From contig OX104134.1 of NCBI GenBank assembly GCA_944470555.2, positions 51,699,890 to 51,763,889 of the forward strand: a stretch of DNA of 64,000 nt, written 5' to 3'. The notes under the pieces were generated by a model that was given only the letters and a program-made list of their open reading frames with translations, had not been told where the DNA came from and ran no database searches. Position 1 is the first letter of the stretch, and every line of letters starts with the position of its first letter. Both the position numbers and the translations under genes were made by a program. Of the stretch, positions 44,380 to 56,700 are shown one piece after another. The DNA comes from Heterobilharzia americana. Its lineage: Eukaryota > Platyhelminthes > Trematoda > Strigeidida > Schistosomatidae.

Positions 44380-45260
44380 TATCAGTCCTCAACAGTATCA
44401 CAAAAGTAGCGAAGCTTAGACAGCACTCCCACTATTTTCCTCATGTTTGCGATTGTGAATTTCAGTTTCACAATTAAGGATGGTAGGTCGATTAACCTGT
44501 ATTGATCCTCGTGGTGTAAATATCTGAATATCCAGTTTCTCCTTGAAGGGGTTGACAGGAGTAGCCACCACAAGTTCCAGTCGTTTACCTCCCTGTAGGA
44601 GAATCTGAGTTCCATCCCCAGTTTATTAGACCTTGATCTCTTAGATAATCACACTTAGGAGTAAGGAAATTAGCAAGATCAACACCCAAGTCATTATTCA
44701 CGATGCAGTACGCTAATATAAGATCTATTTCCATGCTATATAATGGCGAAGAATTCAGACTTTTCAGGCACTTTTCATAGGGAAAATTCAAAAATCTCGT
44801 CACTTTGTTCCCAATCTTCTTACCCGTTCTACAGTGTCTACAAGAACTAGCTACGTGTGTGGAGTATTCTAGATGAAGTCTTACATAAGTGGGATAAAGT
44901 ATCCCTAGTATTTCATTAAAGCACTTAAAAGCTCTACAGAGTGACCAAAGCATTCGAAATGCCTTGGCTGCTGTCGCGTTACAGTGTACCGTTGTTTTCA
45001 AGTTATGGCTGATAACTTCCGGATCGTTTTTTCCCCATCGCTAGGCAATATTGATCCATCCAATGATTAAGGGTAGTACGACTCTTGACCAGTGTGAATT
45101 ACTGCATTTTTGTTAGATTTGGTTTTCAGGCTCCAGCTTTTAGACCATTTAGTCAACTCATGAGTCATTCTGGGATGGTATCCTAACCCAACCTGAACAA
45201 TCCTCCAAAGACTGCGGAAACTTTAAAACGTTGAGTAGCTTATTAATTTAGTACGTGTCC
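44380..45260 (-). mobile_element. CR1/Jockey-like reverse-transcriptase C-terminal fragment
   Basis: 44585-45001 reads 'RAFKCFNEILGILYPTYVRL' and onward to 'DLILAYCIVNND', the C-terminal pattern of CR1- or Jockey-like RT proteins (usual form 'ILYPxFVRPHLEY'). 44382-44615 continues in another frame with the 'SYREVNDWNLW' stretch, usually 'FxxRVINxWNxLP'. It is a third non-LTR family, distinct from the two common ones here, and is interrupted by a frameshift. Confidence 0.75.
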
Positions 45261-45639
45261 GAGATACCAGGGTTGAACTTGAGCAATAGTCGTGAGAGAT
45301 TCTTTAATTATTGCTGACTTTATGCTGATGCCACTCTTCGAAATCGTCACCAATTACCCACCATATCTTTAAGTGAAGTATTTCCGCAAGACTTAAGCCA
45401 TAGTTGTGTTTTGGGAAGACGTTTTCCTCTCGGTTCAATTTTTGCAGACTCAAGTCTCTTAAGGTAGCAACAGGAGTCTCTGACAAACAACTCGTTCACT
45501 AATGCAACTACTACCTAAAAAGTGTATTCAATATTACTGATATTTTTGCACGTTACCCTTGAACGCGTTACATATGACTCATCCATTATTCTAGGGTACA
45601 TCTACTCCTAAAACTTGATTATTTGACATCTGGTATGCA

Positions 45640-45995
45640 GCTAACTTTGCACTAGTGCATGAAGTCCCTGACTGTTGCTCTGAGCCGCGTAGACTACCTG
45701 ACTGCGGTCCCCGACATTAGAATCAGTGGTTGAGAAGTGTTGGTGAAATGGCTGAAAATCAGTCGAAATAGCACAGATGTACTAACTTTTTGACGTCTTC
45801 TAAATCTTGGATATTTGCACTAACCTTTACATTCGTATCGTTTATTTTCTCACTTCTCACTTCTTCTACTTTGATATCATTCTTTTTCTATCCACCTGTT
45901 CTTTTTGTCACTGTGAGGTGTGGCAACGTAAACTAATGCATCTGTGTGTGAGGTTCTACGTTGGCTTTGTCTCTTTTTCCTCTCCTGTAAATAAC
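45640..45995 (+). mobile_element. 3'-tail fragment of the copy A/B non-LTR family
   Basis: It begins inside the C-terminal reading ('GCGGTCCCCGAC' corresponds to the GGWGPRR stretch). It runs through TTGGTGAAATGGCTGA and TCTTCTAAA to a TGTGTGAGGTTCTAC end, as at 38800-39010. It is a typical 5'-truncated stub. Confidence 0.75.
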
Positions 45996-46239
45996 CGAAT
46001 AAGTCTAAATGATAGACCATACTCTGGATACCGTACAGCATTTGGTCGCGTTGTTCTTCGGAAGTGAATGAAACCCGAATGAAGTTACGTCACTGAACAA
46101 TACTCAACTAATCTCGCGTTTTTCTGACTCCTTACCGCAGACTGTGGATGCCGCCAGGAAAGATTCTTGAGACAAAGATCTGTTAACGGTCTGCAGTATT
46201 CATTCGGGGCTTTTAGACGAAAATGTATTCTCGACACAA

Positions 46240-47404
46240 CTTTGCCTTAATTGTTTCTGCATCATTTCAGTTAGGCAGGGTGTCTAGATTAAGGAAGACA
46301 ACTGGGAACCACTGAGTTATGCAGTGGCTATCATGATGTCCCCAACAGCATCGAAGGCTCTCTCTCATGCAGTGGGAACTAATCTCCTCCTGCAGCATCA
46401 GGATCATGACAGCAAGATTCAACTCAAAAGGAAGGAGAGTCACAATCATACAACGCTATGCTACGCACCCACAAATAATTGAGCAGATGAAGAGAAGAAG
46501 AAGGAATTCTACAGACAACTGCAATCACCACTGGACATGACCTCATCCCAGTTGGCGACATCAAAACACATTCTAATGGGTGACATGTTTTAACGCCAAA
46601 CTGGAAGCAGGCAAAACAGGAAGAGAACTCATCATGGGTCGAGAGGCACTCGGTGAAATGAACGAGAATGGAGAACTGTTTGCAGACTTCTGCGCATTCA
46701 ACGATTTGGTGATTGGAGGCGAGGCACTGTGTACAAACACAAGGATATTCACAAGGCAGCGACATGTATTTCACCAGACACCAGGACACACTGAAAATCA
46801 AGTCGACCTCATCTCAATCTGAAGAAGGTGGAGATGCACTCAGCCTACTGGACACAGGATCAGATCAAGAAGGGGAGCAGATGTAGGTTCACACCACTCA
46901 CTAGTGCATCTATTGCAAGGAATCTACCTCCAAAATCAAGTTGAAAGCCTTCAAAGAAGTTGGTGACAGACGACCACAGTTGAAATTCAACACCCAGAAG
47001 AGAAAGTGAACTGAAGGGTGAAACTACGAAGGACATTAACACGTTAGCCAGCCATCAGGAAAAAATGGGAGACATTAAGCAATATCTCCGAGGAAACCTG
47101 CGTGCAAGAACACTGGCACTCTTTGAAAGCTATGTGGAAGGAAACCTGTATAACCGTGTTAGGGAGGAAGAAGAAGAGGCGAGACAAGGAATGGATCTCG
47201 ACAGACACCAGGAAGCTGATAGAGGAGGGAGAGGAAGATGGTGATGGTGAAGCAGAAGATGAACCCGTGTACTGCAACGCAGGGATGAACAGACGTGGCA
47301 GAAGTGGCGCCAGATTGAAAAGACTGCAGAGAATGGAGTGAAATGGAGACGTGCTACTGAATCCCTGTGTTCCACTAGAAACCTAGGGGACAAATAATAA
47401 TAAC
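46240..47404 (+). mobile_element. SR2-like element, copy 2, with the RT domain deleted
   Basis: 46430-46830 carries the endonuclease that copy 1 lacks: 'FNAKLEAGKTGRELIMGREA' is followed by 'NGELFADFCAFNDLVIGG' and a final 'ENQVDLISI'. One frameshift falls near 46590 (GGTGACATGTTTTAAC). At 47118-47260 it enters the same lysine/glutamate-rich linker as copy 1 (CTCTTTGAAAGCTATGTGGA). It then jumps at about 47283 to the last 120 bases and an AAT-type tail at 47394-47404. The whole RT is missing. Confidence 0.8.
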
Positions 47405-47694
47405 CCCCCACCACTTGCTTGATATTTTGATTGAATTGTCAAACTATATACCAGTGTGGAGCCGAACATGAATACCTAATTGAAAAGGAGTATATTTCTT
47501 CGTTCAGTCAGTCTTTTTTCCAAATATTAATGCAGCCAATGTTCCATTTTTGAATTTCGTTCTAAATTGTATACTGTGAAAATAAATAATCTCGGTGGTT
47601 TTTGTTCTCGTATTTCAGACTTCACGCATCTTGGGAGCTTTTATCTGAAAACATTATCTGTTGTCCCGCCCCCATTCAACAGCTGGTTTGAACG

Positions 47695-47740
47695 ATGGAG
47701 GATAGGGGGAGTGCCAACCCACTATCATCAAACATCCCTG
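47695..47740 (+). CDS. SRP68: Tentative first coding exon of SRP68
   Basis: An ATG at 47695 opens '[15 protein letters not shown]' and runs to a good donor (CCTG|GTAAGC). An acceptor-like TCTCGTATTTCAG ends at about 47624. The length leaves one codon base, while the next certain exon needs two; one more base, for example in the G5 run at 47705-47709, would reconcile them. The N-terminus of SRP68 is poorly conserved, so similarity cannot decide. Confidence 0.35.
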
Positions 47741-50700
47741 GTAAGCATTTTTTTTCTCAAGCGAAAACTATGGGCTTAAACTTTTTCTGTATAGAAACAG
47801 ATTACAGTAGCCGAAAATACTTCTTTTTGTAAGTCTCAGTGACGTAAAATATGAACTTCCACTTAGCCTAATTACTGGATGTGGTACCGCTGTGACCTAA
47901 ATAATGATCCCTGTAACCATTTAATGGGACTAGCTGTCTTATAGCGATTGTTTACTACATGAATATAGTGTATGAAAATATTTTTTTGAAGTTTTTTGAA
48001 CGAGGTCAAATGGAAATGGCTATGCTAAACTTAGATATTCAAGATCACCTAATTTTGTTATACGATTAAGTGATCATAGTTTGGAATACTTCAATCTATC
48101 ATAATTTTGCCTAGTTCTCATCCTTTTTGATCTCATTTTCGTTAAGATAATCAGATAATGTAACACAGTGAATACGTTTATAAATCACACTGAGAACTAG
48201 TGATACTATCGTGATACCCAAACTTCTTCAGGTAGGACAGAGAATACCTGCATGTCTTAGTTACCAATCACTAATTATTCCAATCGTAAAATATAAAGGC
48301 TCTCTCGTTCATATTTTTGTTCTTTTACAGGTGGTCGACTTCTTTTTCTACTTTTTGTACACTTCGTAGGTTGGATAGGTTTTGACAAGTGTCCCGTTTA
48401 CTGGGAAGGAGGATTAAATATGGATTAATTTTCTCTTGCCTCATACTAACCGCCGTTTGATGATTGCTGTCGGTTTGGATTATGAGTTGTCTGATATCGT
48501 CTTCCGTCATTCAGTGAGTCACAATGCATGAACAGGTAGTGGTTCAATATAAATATCCCTTATGTCACGACCACTTAAGAAAGTGATCAACTCCGCTTTT
48601 CTCAACCAGCTTGAAGGCTAGAAAACAGAAAATAAACTTCTGGGAAGACATTCGTAGCAGACAACTAAACCACTGAAGCCGGTGTTTCAAAACAAATTAG
48701 CTGGATGACTGACGATGTCCTCACCCAAACCAAACGCTTCGCCGTAGAATAGTGCTTCCACCAAATGTGAGCTGTCCCATGGAGACAACGGTAGTTCGAA
48801 TCACAGGGTTGTTAGGCCTCCTCGGACGATAGGGTTCAGGCTTCACAGGCGTAGAGTAGATCTGCCTGTACCGACGCGTCGTATGCGTGACATTTTGCAG
48901 TCGGGTTAGTGTCATAATGGCAGCAGAAGTGACCCAGATTGGCGTATGCAGCTCTGGCCGTTGACTTGTGATTGGAAATCTCATCAGTCACAAATCAACC
49001 AGCACTACTGCAACTGCTGGTGTGACGAAGTGTTTCTACAACCTTCGATGGTTCACCGCCAAGAGTGAGTGCAGTTACTGCTCCTGCCAATCTTGTAGGA
49101 GCACTTTGATAGCGTGAAGTACATGCGATAATTACGGACACTGATTGGTATGAGATTGGGAATGATTTGAGTAGCCTGTATGTTGTCACACAGTAAGATG
49201 ATAATGTAGGCATATTTGAGGTAGAAGGGGTTTCCATCTGGTAAGTGGTCTATACTACTACCTTATATGGGTTTGGAGATTTCTTTAAAATGTTGTCGAT
49301 GAGGATTTTGAAAAGAAATGACCTGACAGTTAGTTTAAAAAACTGGAGATATGTGGCTGTTGGTCTTTAATCTACCTGAAGTGCCAAAGTAATGAAGGTT
49401 TTGAAACGCTGAAAAAATTTATGAGGGACATTCATTTATAGTATAATTCCAGATGATTGTCTTGTTTAGCCAATCGAAGGCTCTAATATTTAAGAACAAT
49501 AATCACTCATCTGCAATACATGTAATGGTTTTTTTTCGCAACTCCTAATAACCTTCATACTATTTCAGTCATATTTTCATGATTCTTTTCAGGTGACAGC
49601 AGCTTAGATACTTCGTCATGCAAATGACATCTAGGGTTTCGACACTTCATTTTCACTATTTATCATGTCCAAAATACTACTGAAACTATTTAATGCATTA
49701 TAAATACTGATTGGAAGTTTTATATTTTTGTAGTTGTATAACTCCGTTCAACATAATCGCCATAAATAACGTCGCCGCTGAACTACTTGTTCCTAATCTT
49801 TGATCGTGATTGAGTACGCCAGTTCAGAGTTGCCAAACTTTGCAGTAACATGGTTAAAGTTCAACTGGTCTGTATTCACCATTCGGTTATCCACCATTCT
49901 ATTCGAATCCTGAATGGGAAATTAATATGGAGCCTCGAACTCTTGCCAAAGTTCAGAAGGCTGTGAGTTAAAACAGAAAGGGTACTAGGGGCCGTAGGAT
50001 TGTCACGCTAGAGATACTTTAAAACACTGATTGTCTAATCAGACTGAAATGTTGTCTAGTGTATGGGAATTAGATACATTCCTTCCGACTAGTCCAGTCA
50101 CTCATTCTCTCAGTCTTCAAAAAGGCGAGGAAATACCCATATAATAATCACAGAGTTGGTCTGATGGAAATATTAAGTTTTTAAGTTATGTAATTATTGA
50201 ACACCTATTTGATACTCAGCAGCAACAAATCGAAGGCGAATGAATAGCTTTCAGATTTGACTATGGATGTATCAACCAGATGTTTATCCTCTACCAGATT
50301 TCGGAACTAAGGCCACTTGCTGCTGCTTCACACAGCTGCACTCTTTGACCTGAAGGTGTCATTTGGCTCCTTAGATTGAGAGGCCTTATAGCAATATCTC
50401 GATCAAAAAGATAACCACAACACCATATTAAAGGCTTTCTTTTCAGACACTCTTGTGTGTTAATGTTGAGGTATCAGGTCAGTTGTGTGCACAAAGTGAT
50501 GCCCCTCAGAAATGTCTGTTCTCCATTCTTAAATTTGTTACGGGGATGTTTATGGGGGTTTCCTCCTTGTCTATCTTCTACGAATTAACGTAATCTCAGA
50601 GGACTTTCTAGCAGACTTATTGTACCCAGATGGCAGTCTTGTTGGGCTATGCTACTACAGTTCTGTAGACACCTTGAGAGACAAATCAAGATTTCTTGGG

Positions 50701-53700
50701 ATGTATGTCTCACCATGTAGGTACAAATTGCTAGTATCGAATTGGTTAGCCTTGGTTCCCCGTCTAGTAATAGAGAGGGAAGTATTGGAGAACTTGGACC
50801 ACCTTACTTACTTGGTATTCAGGATTAGCCCCGATAAGTTGATGATAGACAGTATTTCTACAGGAATATAAAAGGGTCGATTCACATCCGCCACCTTTAT
50901 TGCCGGCGAGATATCCGATCGCTTATTTAGTATCCTGTATGGTGCGCAGCAGTTCGCTCTTTTCCTCTGTAACGGCAAAATATGGCCATCAGTAGTTGAA
51001 GACTTAAGAAAACTTCAAGTATTTGACCACCTGTTGCCTTCGTAGCAGTAGTCGCATGTCGAGACCACCTTGTTAGTAGTGTATAAATCAGATTCGGAGT
51101 TTTGCGCTAGTGTAAGTCAGCTGATGAAGTTGTTATAAACCTTCAGTGACTCAGGAGGCTGAAACATGCTACACGTGCATAGTCACTGTCTTCTCCGTCG
51201 TACAATGTTAGGTGAAGTAGATTTGGCTGGAAAAGGTCAAAGGCAGCTACACTAGAATGCGTAGTTTCTGACTGTTGATATGAACTGCATAGGACAATCC
51301 AGACTTCTCGGTTGCAAAAGGCGGTTTGAGAATGTAGGGATACGGCTCAAAACCTACTTGCGGCACAAATGCATCCATATATATTACTTTCGCTATAATC
51401 GTCATATTGAACTTCGTAGTTTTTTTACTATCTTCGCTTAAAACTTTCCCCTAGTTTTGAAACCATATGTTTTCCATGTTTTCGGATATGTCATCTTTCT
51501 GCTTTGTATCTTGATGTGCTGATGTAAGGTCTGGTCTCGTTTTGATATTGACTTACTAACGAGTCCCGTTACTGAAAGAAAACATTCTCCATCCGATTAT
51601 TTGTACAATCTTCTGCTTGTTGCTTAGCTATTTTGGTAGGTCGTTCACTGTGATGTTTTTCTGTGGTCACTCTTTTGTAACCAATATGTTGAACTGTCGC
51701 TCATTAAAATGACTGATGGGTCACAAGTTTGAGCCTTTGTCTAATTACTAAGGTTGGGGCAACTAGCTAGTGTTACTAACCCTCAAGCGATAAGTGTGAC
51801 TTATTGTGCAGTTTTCCATATTTTTGGACTTCTATTTATTATCCACTTTTGTGGATTGTTTATTCTTCCACACCTTCATCTACTTCGACATCACTCCTTT
51901 TCTATCCATCTTTTCTTTGTGTACTATTGTGAAGTGTGACAACTTGAGCCAATGCACCCGTATGGGGAATTCTGCGTTAGTTTTGTGAGTCAATCATGTG
52001 TTTGAGTGATAACAACCAGAGGGCTTGGAGTCTGAGCCTTCTTTCTACAGTGGTTAGAGTGGCTAACTTTTTAATAAACCCAACAAAGGTCTTACACTCT
52101 GGTACACTAATCTGTATATGACTATACTTCTAAACAAATCAGTTTTACCAGTAATCCAGACGGTAAATGTTAATTCTATTGTTTGAAAGTACCAAAACTA
52201 ATTTCAGTCATAAACACTTGTTTTATATAGTTTGTCGCTTGTAAAGTCAGCTCAACAGCAACATGGTTTACGTCATGGTGACTATCAACGATATCATCAG
52301 TATATTTCTCGAAAGCTCAGGCGGATGAGGAAATCGCTACATTTCCAACAGGTAAGTGGCTTTATTTCATGATGTTCTCTTTCTCGTTTAGGGTACTCGA
52401 TCAAAAGTTACTCCGAAGAAGTTAACTCCGGATATTGTAACAGATCCTCGTTTCGTTATTTTGGCAGTTTTTGAAATCGAACGATCATGGGCTTATGCCA
52501 TGCAATTAAAAGCTGAATCAAGCTCAGAAATCCGTAAACGCTTTCAAATGTGTTCTCGGCTCCGTAAAGCAGTTGCACGTGCCGAACTTTTATGCAGTAT
52601 GGAAGACGATTTGTCACTGTTAGATGCACAAACCAAGCTGGAATTACGCGGATACAGACAGTGGATTGGTGGAATTTTATTTTTTGAGTTACAGGTACTC
52701 GATTCAGTAATTTTTGTTTTCTTTAATTTGTTGAGCAAATCATTAAAAGTAAGGTTTTTACAGTACATTACTACTTTTTAAAATAAAAACAACAGATTGA
52801 CCCGAATAACATCAATTTATTTTAAATTTGTAAATTTTTCATTATCTGTATTTCCCATTCCAAGTTGAAGGCAAGGAATGAATTTGAATACAGCAGGATA
52901 TAATGAATTTCAGTAGGACTCGCCAGCTGGAAACTGTACATACTTGATTATTTGTATCATAAGGTTATGCGGGCAAACAGACAAACGTACGTAACAAGAT
53001 GAAATATCAACCAAAAACTGCTATTTTGATGTGTTGGCCGGGCACGTATATCAAAATGACTCAGCGAGCTACGCTGGCTAGAACGCTTGTCTCCTCGAGG
53101 TTCTACCATGCTAAAAGGCTCTGTTAGAGGTAAGACAAAAAGCCGATACCATGATAGTATACGTTTCTACGCTATGATGGGGGTCTGAGGAAGAAGTTGT
53201 ACTGTTGGCTGGATGGCATGTGACGGCAGTAAGGTGTTTCCGGTGGATAAATAGCAGTACCACAGTGATATTGCCTTCCCTATGGGAACGGGGTTTTCGG
53301 ACGGTGGACCCCGAAAACACTACACTTCCTGCGGTCCTCCGTATGAGATTTTTCTGTCTGGTATTAGAACAATGAAGTCTCATATCGTTCATCATTAGAA
53401 GACTGTGCGTGACAGGCTTCAAGCAGATGTCCCGTGAGCTATGACGTCTCTTTCAGGTACCCTACAAAAACTATTTCCACAGTGTGGCAGCCGGGAAGTG
53501 TCGATCGTCTGCACTCTTCCAGTGGTATATAAAACCCAACAAAAAATAAGTTGCCCTTCATATTTGTCTCCTTCGTTGCATTCAATTCCTGGGGTCAGTA
53601 TTAAACCTCAACCTCTCACTCTGCAGCCATTTCCAACGACCAGAGCCATCGTAGCCTCACTCCCAGTTTCATAAAACCGCACCGTCGACTTCATATCGAA

Positions 53701-56700
53701 GCTTTTAACATCCGAACCCTATGTCGAATTGAGCAGCAAGCATCGCTTGCCAGAACTGTGGAATCTTGAGCCATGGATGTGTGCTATGTTTCTGAGACAG
53801 GCATACACGACCCTGTTTGGTATGTTTGGCACTTGCCACTTTGCGTCATCTACCACACTCTGACGTTACCTGTGAGAGTACGAGTACACTGTGCTGCAGT
53901 TCGTTCTGCCCTATTACGTGGCTGTGAGGTATGGTCATTGGAAGTAGATATGAATTAAATGGTCACAAGACTCAAAAAAGAAGAGCATGAGGATTCACCT
54001 AAATGGTTTCGAAATCAGTATTGTTTGTCTACAGTGGTAAATTTTTGATGATGAAGAATGTTTGAGCAATAATTTATTTTTAAGATTTTATATTTAACTA
54101 TTTGACTGACTCATTTATTTTTCGACATTCATTTAGAATTGGGCCGTAGCAAAAGAGCATCTTGAATCAGCTCAGGCTATTTATGATGTGCTACTTCAAA
54201 TGGTAGATGACGACAATGGAGCTGTTTATAAATCTCGCATTGACGATCTTTTACCTCAAATTCGATATTGTGCTCATTCGGTTGGGGATGAAACGGCAGC
54301 TGATGACTTACAGCGTATGCGTAATCAAGCACCTGATGGCCTTACACCTTTGTCAGAACTTCAGTTAGATCAACTCCTTAGTCAAGCTCGAGCTAGACAG
54401 GCTAGTCAAGTCAGTGAAGTTGATTGGTTGGGAACTGTGATTCCAGTAAAATCAGAGAAGGCGAAAATCGCTATTTTAACTGTGAAGGTAGGTCATTTAT
54501 ATGCATTTATATACAAAGAAAGTGACCTCTGGTGTGTCAGCTGTACTAATTAATAACACGTTTTCAGGAATCTGAGTTGGAGCTAGAAAAGGCAGAAACT
54601 CTTTCAGCAAAATTGGCTATTTATGAATCTGTTCTAAAGTCATGTGTCGATGCAGTTACATCTGTTAGGGATGAGTTACGTATTGCAGTTTCATCCGAGC
54701 CATCAGTCACTGGAGATAAACACAAAGCAGCTGTAGTGGCTTCTTCTAAATCTGGCCAGACTTTGGGTTCTGAAAAGGTTAGTTGGTTTGTTATTCAATA
54801 TGTATACCCTTAATTTTTTTTATTACGTGGGGACTACTTGACAATTTGGTAATATCGAAAAGAACAGCAAAATGATCATTTATATCTGGTGGTTTTTCAG
54901 CAACATCACAAGTATGAGCTAAGGTTGTTTGTATATAAGGTGTGGTCATATATTCGCCTTAAGACAGTTTGTTGAACGATAGCTTTGCGAACTAAGCATT
55001 TCTTGAGATTTGAATTTCTTTCCACTTCGTATGTATTAAATACATTCGTATGTCAACTAATTACTGTTTGTTTTCTTTTGGTGTTCTTTTCCAGTATGTG
55101 TTTTACTTTTCATGTAGATGTTTTTTTCTAAATAGAGCTGTCTTCGTACTGTTTCTCAGTATTTACATCTTGAAAATCGTTGTGTTTACTAAATACAGGA
55201 AATTTCCCATAATTTACTATTACTACTTCAAAATCGATATTGTGTATGTCTGCTCTTTTATTTCCATGTTTATATTTCTGGTCACATAACACCACAGGGG
55301 ATTCACGTCATGTAGTTTAGTTTGATAGGTCTCATGTCACAGTTTGATAACTTTGCAGTGATTGAACTTGAATGACATACAATGAAATATTGTCCTTTCC
55401 GTAACTGAAGATGTGTTGTAATATACGCCCACACACATTGAATATTATTTCAGTAACTTTAATTTTAGCACTGCAAAGATATAACACTGTTTTTTTAAAT
55501 ACATATTTACTCTACAGGTCTCGCGACTCCAGCTTCTGTATACTTATTTACAATACTTGAAATTAGACAAAACAATTGATCGCACTCTTTTGCATATTGA
55601 GACTACAATTGCTGGACTAGCTGAGGGAAGTCAGCGAAGAGATCATTTCGCTACAAGCGCCTATTCTAAACCACAAGAACTATCACGTTTGTATGATACT
55701 CTAGTGCAAAAATTTCCAGGAGATTATATCTCTACCGAGTTTAATTCAAGAGCACAATGGTCTAAAGGATCTATTGTGTGCGAAAATGCTATCTAATCGC
55801 AGTTTTCGGTAAGTTAAGTATGTTTTTTCAGGATTTAATTTATCGATCCAGTGCAAAAATTGACTCCAGTGATTTTCAAATGCCTGTTATATCCATCTAT
55901 CATGTTCATTGAGTTCGCCTTACTTACTGCCTAGGAGCTGACACAACAGTTTAACGAAGAGAAATGGACAAATGACCGTGAGATTCTGGGTGTCTTCAGA
56001 ATTAGCAGTGGATGGTGATTGATATGATGCACCAGTGAGGTTTAATAAAATTAAAGTGTCACTTATTGTTATAGGTTTCAACACTATTTCTTGAAGTAGT
56101 CACTTGCTACGAGGGAAAAACGAGACACACTCAGCCACCTGGTGCACACACCTATTGTGCGATACTACTACGTGGGTGCCCAAACCTCGGTAAGTGGAGC
56201 GGAGTTCGAACTTGTGACTCGTGCTAGGTATTATTTCAGTTTATTGGGTCAACTCTAACCAGCATTCAAGTGAAGAAACTTTGCTTCTGATAGCTAAATA
56301 ACATTTTTTGTTCAGTCGTGTCTAGTAAGTTCTTTCTATCGGCTGCACATTACTTCAAGAAATAAGCGGTGTGCGTAAACAATCGTTATGGTAAATTGTT
56401 CAGCAAAACAGGACAGTCAGGAAAAGAAGTGGAGCAAATTGGATCAGTCTCGGTTGTATCATCTTCGAATATTACAGGAGTGATAAAAAATAATTTTACA
56501 ATCCAATCAGTTTTAACACAGGATTGAGTTGAACCGTTTACTACGTATTTCAGTACTAAGTATAGATATAGCAGTGGATCAGAACAAATTTAACTACATT
56601 TTGCTATCCGTAAAGTTTGAATGTTGATGCGATTATCCTTACTTTTGTACTCAAAAACTGATTGACCGGCAAAATCATCGTAGATGCTCGCACACAGATG

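Noticed and set aside
55050..55289. 79-codon hydrophobic ORF as a membrane peptide
   Set aside because: It is T-rich intron sequence between two SRP68 exons with no start context or family resemblance.
56100..56230. Possible tRNA-like or tRNA-derived short element (box-B-like GTTCGAA)
   Set aside because: No box A at the right spacing and no cloverleaf could be drawn. It is left as a note within the intron entry.
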